Assembly: GCF_029960645.1 (NCBI RefSeq)
Contig: NZ_JASBQY010000005.1
Coordinates: 148,452-212,451 of the forward strand
Source of the DNA: Arthrobacter sp. AL12
GTDB taxonomy: Bacteria; Actinomycetota; Actinomycetes; Actinomycetales; Micrococcaceae
DNA length: 64,000 nt
Reading direction: 5' to 3'
Below the pieces are notes generated by a model. The model was not told where the DNA came from and made no database searches. It saw only the letters and a program-made list of their open reading frames with translations. The position numbers and the translations under genes were made by a program. How positions within the stretch are numbered: the first letter of the stretch is position 1; the number at the start of each line of letters is the position of its first letter. Shown in pieces: positions 27,483 through 37,047 of this stretch.

Positions 27483-28121
27483 ATGCGCATGGATCACGTC
27501 TCTTACGCCTGTGAACAAGATGGCCTCGCTGCCACCACCGAACGAATTGCGTCTGCCCTCGGCGTTGAAGCCGTGAAGGGCGGAGTACATCCCAGATTCG
27601 GGACCCGCAACATGATTATCCCGCTCGCGGGACACAAGTATGTCGAGGTCGTGGAGGTCCTGAACCACCCCGCGTCCGACAAGGCCCCCTTCGGCCAGGC
27701 CGTCCGCGCCCGCTCCGAAGCAGGCGGCGGCTGGATGGGCTGGTGCGTCGAAGTTGACGACCTCGCCCCGTTCGAGGAGCGGCTCGGCCGCGCCGCCGTC
27801 AACGGCAACCGCAAGTTCCCGGACGGCCGCGAACTGGTCTGGAAGCAGATCGGCATCCTGGGGCTCATCGCCGACCCCCAGGTCCCCTACATGCTCAAAT
27901 GGGAAGGCGATCCGGACCTCCACCCGTCCAAGGCCTACGAGAGCGACGTTAAGATGTCCGCCCTCACGATCGCCGGCTCGGCGGAGCGTGTCACCGAATG
28001 GCTCGGTGTTCCGGTCGAGAAGCCCCTGGAAGACGTGGCCGTGAACTGGCTCGCCCCCCGCGGGACACCCGGCATCCTCTCCGTCACGTTCGAGACGGCC
28101 TCCGGAGCCGTCACCATCTAA
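27483..28121 (+). CDS. VOC/glyoxalase-like domain protein
   Basis: 212 aa. The N-terminus MRMDHVSYACEQDGLAATTERIASALG and later TRNMIIPLAGHKYVEVVEVL fit the glyoxalase-like (VOC) fold of the Glyoxalase_3 type: paired beta-alpha-beta-beta-beta modules with H5 and E55 as possible metal ligands. The C-terminal half repeats the fold more weakly. It might be a metal-dependent lyase or dioxygenase, or a binding protein; no substrate can be assigned. ATG 27483 or 27489 could serve as start. Confidence 0.82.
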   Translation: MRMDHVSYACEQDGLAATTERIASALGVEAVKGGVHPRFGTRNMIIPLAGHKYVEVVEVLNHPASDKAPFGQAVRARSEAGGGWMGWCVEVDDLAPFEERLGRAAVNGNRKFPDGRELVWKQIGILGLIADPQVPYMLKWEGDPDLHPSKAYESDVKMSALTIAGSAERVTEWLGVPVEKPLEDVAVNWLAPRGTPGILSVTFETASGAVTI

Positions 28122-28140
28122 CGCCTCACCGCTCCACACT

Positions 28141-28190
28141 TCGGCCGCCATCAGCGGGTGCCAACGACGTCACCCACCGATGGCGGCCGA
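28141..28190. terminator. bidirectional terminator-like hairpin
   Basis: A perfect 12-bp stem (TCGGCCGCCATC / GATGGCGGCCGA) contains an inner GGGTG/CACCC pair. It lies after the VOC gene, which converges with the CPBP protease gene. TACTTTTAAG follows it on the plus strand, a weak U-tract. Confidence 0.6.
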
Positions 28191-28198
28191 TACTTTTA

Positions 28199-28215
28199 AG
28201 CCCCGCCCCGGGGCT
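28199..28215 (-). terminator. short terminator hairpin after the CPBP gene
   Basis: 7-bp perfect stem AGCCCCG / CGGGGCT with a 3-nt loop, 23 nt after the CPBP stop; reading minus, TTAAAAGTA follows. Next to it 28229-28241 holds a lone near-copy (CAACACGGGGTCA) of the arm seen at 18241 and 46531. Confidence 0.45.
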
Positions 28216-28238
28216 CCGTTTCCAGGGGCAACACGGGG

Positions 28239-29021
28239 TCAGCCTAGGCCGATGGACTTGCCAAAGAGACTGAAACCGACGAACGCGACGACGTCCAGCA
28301 CGGCGTGCGCAATCACCAGCGGCATCAGGCGCCGGGTCTTTGTGTAGACGAGCGCGAAGATGACGCCCATGATGGCGTTGCCGATGAACGGCCCGAAGCC
28401 CTGGTACAGGTGGTAGCTGCCGCGCAGCATCGAACTGGCAAAGATCGCCAGGGGCAGGCTCCAGCCGAGCTTGGGGAGCCGGTCCAGCAGGTAACCCACC
28501 ACGATCACCTCCTCCACGATCCCGTGCCGGATCGCGGAGAGGACCAGCACTGGCACCGTCCACCAGTAGGAATCCAGCGCGCTGGGGATGATCGCCGTCG
28601 TAATGCCCAGCGCCCGTCCCGCGGCGTAGAGGCCCAGTGACGGGATGCCGATCAGCGCCGCCAGGCCGAATCCCTGCAGCAGGTCCCGGCCGGGGCGGGC
28701 GAAATTCAGACCCAGCTTCTGGAACGCCGAGGCGCCGCGGCTGCCGCCTCCAGCCAGGCCGGACGTCCGGTGGTCAGTGAGGAAATAGAGCGCCAGGACC
28801 ACCGGCACCAGGGCGAAGAAGATGTCCAGCAACTGGTAGGTGAGATCGAAGTATTCGCGGGTGCTTTGCGAGCGGTTCAGGGTGGAGGTGCCCTCCGCCA
28901 GCGGGGCCCGGGTCAGCTTGTCCAGCAACTGCACGACCGAGTACACAGCGGACTGCCCCAGGGACAGGCCCAGGACGATCCAGACTTCTAGCCGCAGGCG
29001 GCGGCGGGAGGGAACGAGCAT
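28239..29021 (-). CDS. CPBP-family intramembrane metalloprotease-like protein
   Basis: 260 aa, about seven membrane spans. The CAAX-protease/bacteriocin-processing motifs are recognisable: RHGIVEEVIVVGYLLDRL supplies the Glu pair, YHLYQGFGPFIGNAIMGVIF the Phe/His region and MPLVIAHAVLD the last His. The Arg of the usual EExxxR is Gly here (EEVIVVG), so activity may differ from the type enzymes. Likely role in membrane-protein processing or stress; unproven. AGATAGGA precedes the ATG. Confidence 0.85.
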   Translation of the reverse strand: MLVPSRRRLRLEVWIVLGLSLGQSAVYSVVQLLDKLTRAPLAEGTSTLNRSQSTREYFDLTYQLLDIFFALVPVVLALYFLTDHRTSGLAGGGSRGASAFQKLGLNFARPGRDLLQGFGLAALIGIPSLGLYAAGRALGITTAIIPSALDSYWWTVPVLVLSAIRHGIVEEVIVVGYLLDRLPKLGWSLPLAIFASSMLRGSYHLYQGFGPFIGNAIMGVIFALVYTKTRRLMPLVIAHAVLDVVAFVGFSLFGKSIGLG

Positions 29022-29084
29022 GTTCCTATCTTGCCCGGTCTTGGCTTCCCGGCCCTACCGGCGTTCACGCCTATGCTGGGGTTT

Positions 29085-29765
29085 ATGACTGCGCCCGGGA
29101 AAATCATCATGATCCGGCACGGCCAGTCCGCGGCCAACGCCGACACCTCGATCTACAACCGGGTGCCCGATTACCGGATTCCGCTGACCGAGCTCGGCGT
29201 GGAACAGGCCCGGGCCGCCGGCGAGCAGGTCCGGCGGCTGCTGGACGGCCGCCAGGTGTGCGTGTACGTCTCCCCTTATCTGCGGGCCTACCAGACCCTG
29301 GAGGCGCTCAATCTCGGCCCGCTGGTGGAGCGGGTGATCGAGGAGCCGCGGCTGCGGGAGCAGGACTGGGCCAACTTCCAGATCGCCGGGGAGATCGAAG
29401 ACCAAAAGGAACTCCGGAACGCCTATGGCCACTTCTTCTACCGCTTCCGGGAAGGCGAGTCGGGCTCGGACGTCTATGACCGGATCTCCTCCTTTATGGA
29501 GACCCTGTACCGGCACTGGTCCAGGCCCGACTACGCCCCCAACGCACTGTTTGTCACCCACGGGCTCACCATGCGGCTGTTCTGCATGCGCTGGTTCCAC
29601 TGGTCTGTGGAGTACTTCGAGTCGCTCAACAACCCGGACAACGCCGAGGTCCGCACGCTGTACCGCAGCGGGGAGGGCAAGTACGAGCTGGACAAGCCGT
29701 TCAGCCAGTGGGAGGCCCGGCGCGTCGATGAGACGGTGCTGGATGCCCCGCCGATGTTTTTCTAG
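29085..29765 (+). CDS. histidine phosphatase family protein
   Basis: 226 aa. The phosphohistidine motif IIMIRHGQSAANADTS is at the N-terminus, the second Arg in SPYLRAYQT, and the catalytic His in FVTHGLTMRLF. This is the phosphoglycerate-mutase-like superfamily; the substrate is unknown. ATG 29085 is chosen: TATGCT (29072-29077) ends 7 nt before it and there is no ribosome site, suggesting a leaderless mRNA. Divergent from the CPBP gene over 63 bp. Confidence 0.87.
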   Translation: MTAPGKIIMIRHGQSAANADTSIYNRVPDYRIPLTELGVEQARAAGEQVRRLLDGRQVCVYVSPYLRAYQTLEALNLGPLVERVIEEPRLREQDWANFQIAGEIEDQKELRNAYGHFFYRFREGESGSDVYDRISSFMETLYRHWSRPDYAPNALFVTHGLTMRLFCMRWFHWSVEYFESLNNPDNAEVRTLYRSGEGKYELDKPFSQWEARRVDETVLDAPPMFF

Positions 29766-30103
29766 CCGGCGAGCCAGGAGCATGTGCCGCTCCGACAGTG
29801 GGTGGCCGGGAGCCCCGCTGTCGGCCAATTGAGGCGAGGTACTCAGGGTAGATCCTGGCTGTTATCCACCGAATCCTTGCCCCTGAGTCCGTGCTTGAGC
29901 GTCGAGTTGCGGCCGCCAATCCGGCTTGCAGACGGCAAGAAAGAGAGTCCAGGCGACGCGATTCTTCGGAACGGAAAACTCACGCGAAACCATTAGCCTC
30001 TCCGAATCCACTTTCCGCCTGGCAGGAAACAAAGGTTGCCTCAAATTGTCATACCAGTGGACTACGGTTGGCAGAACTATTGGTTTTATTTTCAGGGGGA
30101 CGC
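29766..30103. other. 338-bp intergenic region, AT-richer, no gene seen
   Basis: Lies between the histidine phosphatase and the HsdR-N-like gene. Base composition shifts towards A+T from about 29,950. TTGTCA at 30046 could be a -35 hexamer for the nuclease gene, but no well-spaced -10 is evident. AGGGGGA (30094-30100) is the ribosome site of the next gene. No repeat, tRNA or coding signal was recognised. Confidence 0.5.
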
Positions 30104-31195
30104 ATGGAATTTTCAGAAAAACTCACAGCGTTGGCAGCAAAGGTGCGCCAGCAGCGCGGAGTGATTGAGACCGAAGAGGCCACAAAGAATGCCTTCGTCA
30201 TGCCCTTCATTTCCACGATCCTGGGCTACGACGTCTTCAACCCGATGGAGGTTGTACCGGAATTCATTGCGGACGTAGGTCTCAAGAAGGGTGAGAAGGT
30301 CGACTACGCCATCGTCAAGGACGGCGAAATCCAAATTCTGATCGAATGCAAGAAGTCGACGGAGCCGGTAAAGATCGAACACGCTTCACAGCTTTTTCGG
30401 TACTTCGCCGTGACCAATGCCAGGATCGCAATCCTCACCAACGGTGAGATCTACCAGTTCTTCACAGATCTTGACGCCCCAAACAAAATGGACTCAAAAC
30501 CGTTCTTGGTCCTGGACCTGAACGACATCGACGACTCACTCATCCCGGAGCTTCGGAAATTGTCCAAGGACGTCTTCGACCTGGACTCCATCATCAGTGC
30601 TGCCGGAGAACTAAAGTACATCGGCGAACTCAAGAGGACTCTGGCCGCCCAGTTTCACGAGCCGGAAGACGAATGGGTCAAGTTTCTGACCGCCCGAGTG
30701 TACTCCGGGGCCTACACGCAAAAGGTGCGCGAACAATTCAGCACATTGGTGACCAAAGCGACGAAGCAGTTCCTGAACGACCAGGTCAATGAGCGCCTCA
30801 AGAAAGCTCTGGCGTCGCCCGGTTTTGCACAAAATGATGAAGCTGCTCTCGCGGCATCGGTCACCAGCGCGCCGGTCGCCGATGCCGATCTTGCCGCAGC
30901 AGACGGCATCGTGACGACACTGGAGGAACTAGAGGGCTACCAGATCGTCCGGGCCATCGTGTGCAGCGAGGTCAAACCCTCGCGAGTTGCTCAGCGAGAT
31001 TCCAAGTCCTACTTCGCGGTTTTGCTGGACGACAACAACCGGAAGCCGATCACGCGACTGCACTTCAACCGCACGCAGAAATACATTGGGATCTTCGGCC
31101 CGGACAAAGAGGAAACCAGAGTACCGATCGACTCCCTGGAAGAGATCTACGAGCACACCGAAGCGCTGCGCGCTACAGTCGCAAGCTACTTGTGA
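30104..31195 (+). CDS. stand-alone HsdR N-terminal-type (type I restriction) nuclease-like protein
   Basis: 363 aa. Residues 1-150 look like the HsdR N-terminal nuclease domain: EEATKNAFVMPFISTILGYDVFNP, then the PD-(D/E)xK core with D67 (KVDYAIV), E81 and K83 (ILIECKKS), followed by HASQLFRYFAVTNARIAILTNG. There is no helicase motor, and no hsdM or hsdS gene is nearby. The C-terminal part (about 250-363) is a separate, mixed alpha/beta domain. Codon use is more AT-rich than in neighbours, which suggests acquisition by transfer. The role may be defence; such lone proteins are common but poorly characterised. Confidence 0.8.
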   Translation: MEFSEKLTALAAKVRQQRGVIETEEATKNAFVMPFISTILGYDVFNPMEVVPEFIADVGLKKGEKVDYAIVKDGEIQILIECKKSTEPVKIEHASQLFRYFAVTNARIAILTNGEIYQFFTDLDAPNKMDSKPFLVLDLNDIDDSLIPELRKLSKDVFDLDSIISAAGELKYIGELKRTLAAQFHEPEDEWVKFLTARVYSGAYTQKVREQFSTLVTKATKQFLNDQVNERLKKALASPGFAQNDEAALAASVTSAPVADADLAAADGIVTTLEELEGYQIVRAIVCSEVKPSRVAQRDSKSYFAVLLDDNNRKPITRLHFNRTQKYIGIFGPDKEETRVPIDSLEEIYEHTEALRATVASYL

Positions 31196-31449
31196 GCGCA
31201 CCGCCCGAATCTGAATTCGCTGGCTCCCCCTGACGGAGGACTGAACCGGATGCCCTCCCGCTCCAGTAGCAAGGCCCGCCGGAATGACGCCGTGCGGGGC
31301 CCCGGCTTCCTCAGCCAGACGAAAGCGCCAGACCAATCGAGCAGCCATCGTCTACTTCGCGGCGCCTGGTGCGAGTACGGGCAGCCCGAAGAACTAGCAC
31401 CGGGATTCGATCCGCATGCCGGACACCTGCCGAGCCGCTCCCCGCCGGA

Positions 31450-32171
31450 TCAGAGGTGTCGAAGATACCGGTCCGGCGCGTCCAGGAACGACCGCAGGTT
31501 CGTGACTAGATCCAGATCTTGCCAGTTCCGGTGCCGCAGCCCCCACGGTCCTACTTCCAGAATCTGCGCTCCGGGGAGGGCGGCCAGCACCGGTGAGTGG
31601 GTGGAGAGGATGACCTGGGAATCGCCCGTGGCGAGAAGATCCTTCAGGACGGCCAGCAGGGTGAGACACCCCGTGAAGGACAGCGCGGATTCTGGTTCGT
31701 CCAGCACCCACAGCCCGGGCCCCGGAACCGGCCGACCGCCAGCTCCAGGAACGATTCGCCGTGGGACATGTCATGGAACGGGATGTCAGGACCGGACAGG
31801 CTCGGGTTCTTTTCGAGGTAGGTAAAGAAGCCATGCATGGTTTCCGCACGGAGAAAATAGCCCCGTCGCGTGGCACCGGCGTTCCGGACAAGCTGCAGGT
31901 GATCGGCGAGCAGCGATTCCGTTGACCTGGTGGTGTGCCGTGCGCCCGTTGACCCGCCTTCGGCAGACAACCCGTAGGCCAGGGCAATGGCTTCCACGAG
32001 AGTGGATTTTCCTGACCCGTTTTCGCCGACCAGGACGGTGGCCGGTGTCAGGTCGAGCCCCTGGTCCAGGATCTGGGCCACAGGAGGCAGCGACGCCGGC
32101 CACCGCCGGCGGTCCAGGACGTTGCCGGGATCCTCTGCCAGCCGCCGGACCGGATATTTGTGGAGGGCCAT
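31450..32171 (-). pseudogene. AAA-family ATPase broken by a -1 frameshift
   Basis: The first frame (from 32171) has Walker A GENGSGKST and continues to the signature-like DMSHGESFLELAVGRF. The rest lies in another frame: Walker B VLDEPESALS, STHSPVLAALPGAQILEV, ending at 31450. Adding one base in the GGGGCCCGGG run near 31713-31726 restores a single protein of about 240 aa of the small AAA_21-like ATPase type. This may be a real mutation or a sequencing error in a G/C run. Homologues are often partners of defence nucleases. Confidence 0.75.
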
Positions 32172-32247
32172 CCGCCCATTCTTGCAGGCAGCCCGTCTGA
32201 TCCAGGGACATCGTCGCGGCCCCTGGCGCTGGGCGCGCAGCGCACCG

Positions 32248-33456
32248 TCAGCGGGCGCGGGCCCCCGCCCGCCAGACGGCGTGGGTCAGCGGCATGCCCG
32301 GCCGGTAGGCCAGGTGTGAGGCGGACGGCGCGTTGAGCAGGTGCAGGTCCGCGCGGTGGCCGACGGCGATCGAGCCGACGGCGCGTTCGCCGTCGACGTC
32401 GGTCCCGGACTCCCGGCCGAGGGCCAGCGCCCCGCCGTACGTCGCGGCACGCACGGCCTCGTGGACGCTGAGGCCCATCTGGAGCACGGCGGTGGTGACG
32501 CAGAACGCCATCGAGCTCGTATACGAGGTGCCCGGGTTGCAGTTGGAGGCCAGTGCGAGCTGCACGCCGGCGTCGAGCAGTTCCCGGCCCGGCGCCAGCG
32601 GCTGGCGGGTGGAGAGGTCGCAGGCCGGCAGGCATGTCGCCACCGTGCCGCGGCCCGTCCCTGCGTCGCTGTCCCAGCCGGACCAGCTGGCCGCGAGGGC
32701 GTCGACGTCGGCGGCGGACAGGTAGTTCACATGGTCCACGCTGGCCGCGCCGAATTCCACCGCGAGATTCACCCCGGGGCCCTCGCCGAGCTGGTTGCCG
32801 TGCACGCGCAGGCCCAGCCCGGCGTCGCGGCAGGCCTGGAGCACGCACCGGGACTGGTCCTCGTCGAAGGCGCCGCGCTCACAGAAGACATCGGCCCAGC
32901 GCACGAACGGCCGGACGGCGGCGAGCATGGCGCCGCAGACCAGGTCCGTGTACTCCCCGGCGTCCATCCCGGCGGGCACCAGGTGCGCGCCGAGATAGGT
33001 GACCTCGTCCACCACGGTGGAGGCGATCCGGGCGCTGCGGGCCTCGTTGTCGATGTCCAGGCCGTAGCCGGTTTTGGTTTCCAGGTAGGTGGTGCCCTGC
33101 GAGACGGCCTCGGCCACCCGGCCCAGCGCGAGCCGGGTGAGGTCGAAGTCGCCCGTGCTCCGGGTGGCGTCGGTGGTCACTGCGATCCCGCCGGCGCTGT
33201 AGCTCTCCCCCGCCATCCGGGCCTCGAACTCGGCGGTCCGGTCCCCGGCGAAGATGAGGTGCGTGTGCGAATCCACCCAGCCTGGCAGCAGGGCGCGGCC
33301 GCCGGCGTCGACGGACTGGTCGGCGGCCGGCGCGTCCACCGCCTGCCCCAGCCAGGCGATCCGTTCGCCCTCGATCACCACGGCCGCGTTCTTCAGGACG
33401 CGGTGGTCCCGGTCCTGGGTCATCAGCTCGGCGAGGTTGGTGATCAGGGTGCTCAT
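32248..33456 (-). CDS. hutI: imidazolonepropionase
   Basis: 402-aa amidohydrolase-fold enzyme that opens 4-imidazolone-5-propanoate to N-formimino-L-glutamate in histidine breakdown. Metal ligands H64 and H66 are in LPGWVDSHTHLIFAGDR; LETKTGYGLD, VHGNQLGEGPGVNL, DHVNYLSAADVD and ALASNCNPGTSYTSS are HutI blocks. The start is the ATG at 33456, 11 nt after the FAD oxidoreductase stop, so the two are one transcript. The other hut genes are not in the window. Confidence 0.9.
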   Translation of the reverse strand: MSTLITNLAELMTQDRDHRVLKNAAVVIEGERIAWLGQAVDAPAADQSVDAGGRALLPGWVDSHTHLIFAGDRTAEFEARMAGESYSAGGIAVTTDATRSTGDFDLTRLALGRVAEAVSQGTTYLETKTGYGLDIDNEARSARIASTVVDEVTYLGAHLVPAGMDAGEYTDLVCGAMLAAVRPFVRWADVFCERGAFDEDQSRCVLQACRDAGLGLRVHGNQLGEGPGVNLAVEFGAASVDHVNYLSAADVDALAASWSGWDSDAGTGRGTVATCLPACDLSTRQPLAPGRELLDAGVQLALASNCNPGTSYTSSMAFCVTTAVLQMGLSVHEAVRAATYGGALALGRESGTDVDGERAVGSIAVGHRADLHLLNAPSASHLAYRPGMPLTHAVWRAGARAR

Positions 33457-33467
33457 GAGTCCATTCT

Positions 33468-34592
33468 TCAGCGCCGGATGGACCAGCGCGTCGCCGCCAG
33501 CGCCTCCGCTGTCCGGGATGCCGGACCCGGGGCTGTGTTGCCGCCTGCGGCAGAGGAGGTGCCCTGGCCGGCGAGGATCAGCCCGGCCGCGACTTCGGCG
33601 ATGCCGGAGGAGGTCTGGAAGCCGTAGCCGCCCTGGCCGGCGAGCCAGAAGAACCCGGGAGCCTCGGCGTCGAACCCCACCACCGGGACGCCGTCGGCCG
33701 CTTCCGTCCGCAGCCCGGTCCAGGCCTGGCGGACGCCGCGGATGCCCAGGGTGGTGAGGGTGTTGAGCCGGGCGACGAGTCTTTCGATGTCCCCCGGGTG
33801 CGGCTGGGCGTCCTCGGGCCCGCTCGGTTCGTGTTCCGAGGGCGAGATCAGGACCTGGCCGCCGTCGCGGCGGAAGTAGAAGGAGTCGTCGGCGGCGGCC
33901 ACCATGGGGCTGCTTTCCGGCAGGGGATGCTCGACGTCGACAATCGCCGCGGTGCGCCGGTACGGCTGCAGCTGGACTTTCTCGACGCCGCTGAGCACCG
34001 CGAGTTCGTCGGCCCAGGCGCCGGCGGCGTTGACCACGACGGCGGCCTGGAAGCCCTCCTGCCCGGCGCCGAGTTGCCAGCCGGAGCCGAGGCGCTGGGC
34101 CGAGTGGACGCGGGCGCCGGTGATGATGTCCACCCCGTTGGCTTCGGCGTGCCGGCGGTGGTCCTCGAGCAGCAGGGGCGCGTTGCAGGCGAAGGAGCCG
34201 GTGTCCAGGCCTGCGGCGGAGAAGGAGTCGGGGGCCAGGGCCGGGCAGAGTTCCAGGGCCTCGGCGTGGGTGATCGGCCGCATGTGGCCGCTTGATTGCT
34301 CCTTGACGGTGGCCTCGTCGCCGATCAGCATGAAGCTGCGCGGTGAGAGCACCGGTGCGGGCCGGGCGGCGTCCTGGGCCGCGATCAGTTCGAGGGTGCG
34401 GTGGGTGAGCTCCTGGACCGCGGGCGGGCCGTAGCTGGGGATCAGCTGCCGGGCCGAGCGGGCCGAGGCGTGGTACGCCAGGGTCTGCTCGGCTTCCACC
34501 AGCGCGACGCTGCATTTTCCGGCCAGGGCTGAGGCAAGGGACAAGCCGGCGATACCGCCGCCGACAATCACGACATCGTAATTAGCTGACAT
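33468..34592 (-). CDS. FAD-dependent oxidoreductase, D-amino-acid oxidase/dehydrogenase-like (DAO fold)
   Basis: 374 aa. N-terminal FAD site DVVIVGGGIAGLSLASALAG, SARSARQLIPSYGPPAVQ, NAAGAWADELA and the C-terminal GQGGYGFQTSSGIAEVAAGLI are DAO-family (PF01266) motifs. It should oxidise an amine or amino acid; neighbours in Gly/Thr and His breakdown fit such a role. The ATG at 34592 has AAGGATGGAG upstream; an ORF extension to 34703 is not credible. Forms a unit with hutI. Confidence 0.85.
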   Translation of the reverse strand: MSANYDVVIVGGGIAGLSLASALAGKCSVALVEAEQTLAYHASARSARQLIPSYGPPAVQELTHRTLELIAAQDAARPAPVLSPRSFMLIGDEATVKEQSSGHMRPITHAEALELCPALAPDSFSAAGLDTGSFACNAPLLLEDHRRHAEANGVDIITGARVHSAQRLGSGWQLGAGQEGFQAAVVVNAAGAWADELAVLSGVEKVQLQPYRRTAAIVDVEHPLPESSPMVAAADDSFYFRRDGGQVLISPSEHEPSGPEDAQPHPGDIERLVARLNTLTTLGIRGVRQAWTGLRTEAADGVPVVGFDAEAPGFFWLAGQGGYGFQTSSGIAEVAAGLILAGQGTSSAAGGNTAPGPASRTAEALAATRWSIRR

Positions 34593-34616
34593 GGCTCCAT
34601 CCTTGCAGACGGAACG

Positions 34617-34644
34617 GTTGCGGCGCCGTTTGTGGCGCCGCAAC
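34617..34644 (-). terminator. terminator-like hairpin between kbl and the FAD oxidoreductase gene
   Basis: Perfect 11-bp stem (GTTGCGGCGCC / GGCGCCGCAAC) with a 6-nt loop, inside the 150-bp gap after kbl. It could end the tdh-kbl transcript, or sit in the leader of the next gene, whose start is 25 nt away. Confidence 0.5.
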
Positions 34645-34742
34645 GTCGTTTCTGGTCCCGTCCGCCGGGACGGCGAATGCCCGCCGGGCCGTCGACGGCC
34701 CACTGAGCCGGTAAGGGCCCAGCTCAGCCGGTACGTCCCCGC

Positions 34743-35951
34743 TCAGCCGGCGACGGCGGCGCGGCTGCGCACGAAGGCCTGCACGCAGGCCTCCACGTCC
34801 TCGGCGCTGTGCGCGGCGGAGAGCTGGACGCGGATCCGGGCCGCGCCCTTGGGGACGACCGGGTAGCTGAACGCCGTGACGAACACGCCGTTGTGGAGCA
34901 TGGCGTCGGCCACTTTGGCGGCGATCACGGCGTCGCCGAACATGACCGGGACAATGGCGTGCTCGCCCGGGAGCAGTTCGAAGCCCTCCTCGGACATCCG
35001 GTTCCGGAACAGCGCGGCGTTGGCGAAAAGCTTGCTGCGCAGCTCGGCGGAGCTCTCCACGAGGTCCAGGGCCGTGAGCGTCGCCGCGACGATGGCCGGG
35101 GCCAGCGAGTTGGAGAACAGGTACGGGCGGGCCTTCTGGCGGAGCATCGCGACGACTTCACGTCGGCCGGAGACGTAGCCGCCGGAGGCGCCGCCCAGGG
35201 CCTTGCCGAAAGTGCCGGTGTAGATGTCCACACGGTCCGAGACGCCCGCGTGTTCCGGGGTGCCCGCACCGCTGGCGCCCATGAAGCCCACGGCGTGGGA
35301 GTCGTCCACCATGACCATGGCGTCGTATTTTTCCGCGAGGTCGCAGATCGCCTCGAGCGGGGCGAGGAAGCCGTCCATCGAGAAGACGCCGTCCGTGACG
35401 ATGATCTTGCGGCGCGCCGGGTTCTCCTGTGTGGTGGCCTCGATCAGCTTCGATTCGAGGTCGGCCATGTCCTGGTTGGCGTAGCGGAAGCGCTGGGCCT
35501 TGCAGAGCCGGATGCCGTCGATGATCGAGGCGTGGTTCAGCGCGTCGGAGATGACGGCGTCCTCCGGGCCGAAGAGTGATTCGAACACCCCGCCGTTGGC
35601 GTCGAAGCAGCTGGAGAACAGGATGGTGTCCTCGGTGCCGAGGAACTTCGAGACGCGCTCCTCGAGGGCCAGGTGCAGGTCCTGGGTGCCGCAGATGAAC
35701 CGGACGCTGGCCATGCCGAAGCCGCGGTCGTCCATCGCGGCCTTGGCGGCGGCGATGATCTCGGGGTGGTCCGCGAGGCCCAGGTAGTTGTTGGCGCAGA
35801 AGTTCAGCACGTCCGCGCTGGACCCACCGATCTGGCCGGCTTTGATGTGGTTGGCCTGCGGCGAGTCGATGTGCCGCTCGGTCTTGTACAGGCCGGCGCT
35901 GCGGATCTCGTCCAGCTCGTGCTGCAACTGGTCCTTGATGGCTGAATACAT
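34743..35951 (-). CDS. kbl: glycine C-acetyltransferase (2-amino-3-ketobutyrate CoA ligase)
   Basis: 402-aa PLP enzyme that cleaves 2-amino-3-ketobutyrate with CoA to glycine and acetyl-CoA. K250 in [15 protein letters not shown] binds [28 protein letters not shown] and [12 protein letters not shown] are alpha-oxoamine synthase motifs. It works right after Tdh, encoded 49 nt upstream, to form the threonine-to-glycine pathway. Confidence 0.95.
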   Translation of the reverse strand: MYSAIKDQLQHELDEIRSAGLYKTERHIDSPQANHIKAGQIGGSSADVLNFCANNYLGLADHPEIIAAAKAAMDDRGFGMASVRFICGTQDLHLALEERVSKFLGTEDTILFSSCFDANGGVFESLFGPEDAVISDALNHASIIDGIRLCKAQRFRYANQDMADLESKLIEATTQENPARRKIIVTDGVFSMDGFLAPLEAICDLAEKYDAMVMVDDSHAVGFMGASGAGTPEHAGVSDRVDIYTGTFGKALGGASGGYVSGRREVVAMLRQKARPYLFSNSLAPAIVAATLTALDLVESSAELRSKLFANAALFRNRMSEEGFELLPGEHAIVPVMFGDAVIAAKVADAMLHNGVFVTAFSYPVVPKGAARIRVQLSAAHSAEDVEACVQAFVRSRAAVAG

Positions 35952-36000
35952 GGGTTGTGCTCCTCAGCTGGTGGGGTCGGTGGGCCGAATCGGGGGCGGG

Positions 36001-37047
36001 TTAGAAGCAGGTCCAGTCGAGGACCACTTTGCCGCCCACGCCGGCTCGGGCGATCTCGAAGCCCTTTTCCCAGTCGGTGGCGGGAAGGGTGTCCGTCACG
36101 ACGGCGGAGATGTTGGCGCGGAGGACCGGGTTGGAGGAGAGCATGGCGCTCATCGCGTACCAGGTCTCGAACATTTCGCGGCCGTAGATGCCTTTCATGG
36201 TCAGCATATGCGTGACCACTTTGCCCCAGTCGATGTCGATCGACTGGCTGGGCAGTCCCAGCATCGCGATCCGGCCGCCGTGGTTCATGTTGTCGATCAT
36301 CTCAGGCAGCGCCGTGGGGTGTCCCGACATTTCCATTCCGATGTCGAATCCCTCGCGCATGCCCAGTTCGCGCTGGGCGTCCCTGACGCGCATCTTCGAG
36401 ACGTCGATCGCGAGGTCGACGCCGAGTGTGCGGGCCAGTTCCAGCCGCGGGGCGGAGACGTCGGTGATCGCGATCTTGCGGGCGCCGGCGTGGCGGGCGA
36501 CGGCGATCGCCATCAGTCCGATCGGCCCGGCTCCGGTGATCAGCACGTCCTCGCCGACGAGGGGGAAGCTCAGCGCAGTGTGGACGGCGTTGCCGAAGGG
36601 ATCGAAGATGGCGCCGAGTTCCGGCGTCACGGAGCGGTCCTGGTGGACCCACACGTTGGTTTCGGGGATCACAACGTACTCGGCGAAGGCGCCGTCGCGC
36701 TGGACGCCGACGCTGACGGTGTTGATGCACATCTGCTTGCGGCCGGCGCGGCAGTTGCGGCAGATGCCGCAGACGATGTGGCCCTCGCCGGAGACACGGT
36801 CGCCGGCCTTGACGTCCAGGACGTCCTCGCCGGTCTCGACAACCTCGCCGTAGAACTCGTGACCGGCGATCAGGGGGGCGTTGATGATGCCCTGCGCCCA
36901 AGCGTCCCACGACTGGATGTGCAGGTCGGTGCCGCAGATGCCGGTGGTCATGACGCGGATCTTGACGTCGCCGGGTCCGGTTTCCGGTTCGGGACGGTCC
37001 ACGAGTTCGAATCCTGCGTGGGCGCCGGCCTTGTAGAGAGCCTTCAT
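36001..37047 (-). CDS. tdh: L-threonine 3-dehydrogenase
   Basis: 348-aa zinc medium-chain dehydrogenase. Catalytic zinc ligands C38 (GICGTDLH) and AGHEF; structural zinc cysteines in [19 protein letters not shown] site [22 protein letters not shown] and [13 protein letters not shown] are Tdh-like. It oxidises L-threonine to 2-amino-3-ketobutyrate. The ATG at 37047 is preceded by AGGAAGG. It leads the tdh-kbl unit and diverges from a LysR gene. Confidence 0.94.
   Translation of the reverse strand: MKALYKAGAHAGFELVDRPEPETGPGDVKIRVMTTGICGTDLHIQSWDAWAQGIINAPLIAGHEFYGEVVETGEDVLDVKAGDRVSGEGHIVCGICRNCRAGRKQMCINTVSVGVQRDGAFAEYVVIPETNVWVHQDRSVTPELGAIFDPFGNAVHTALSFPLVGEDVLITGAGPIGLMAIAVARHAGARKIAITDVSAPRLELARTLGVDLAIDVSKMRVRDAQRELGMREGFDIGMEMSGHPTALPEMIDNMNHGGRIAMLGLPSQSIDIDWGKVVTHMLTMKGIYGREMFETWYAMSAMLSSNPVLRANISAVVTDTLPATDWEKGFEIARAGVGGKVVLDWTCF

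Noticed and set aside
32248..34515. 755-codon open frame suggesting an N-terminal extension of HutI
   Set aside because: HutI homology starts at MSTLITN (33456); the extension is a frame-shifted reading of the FAD oxidoreductase gene.
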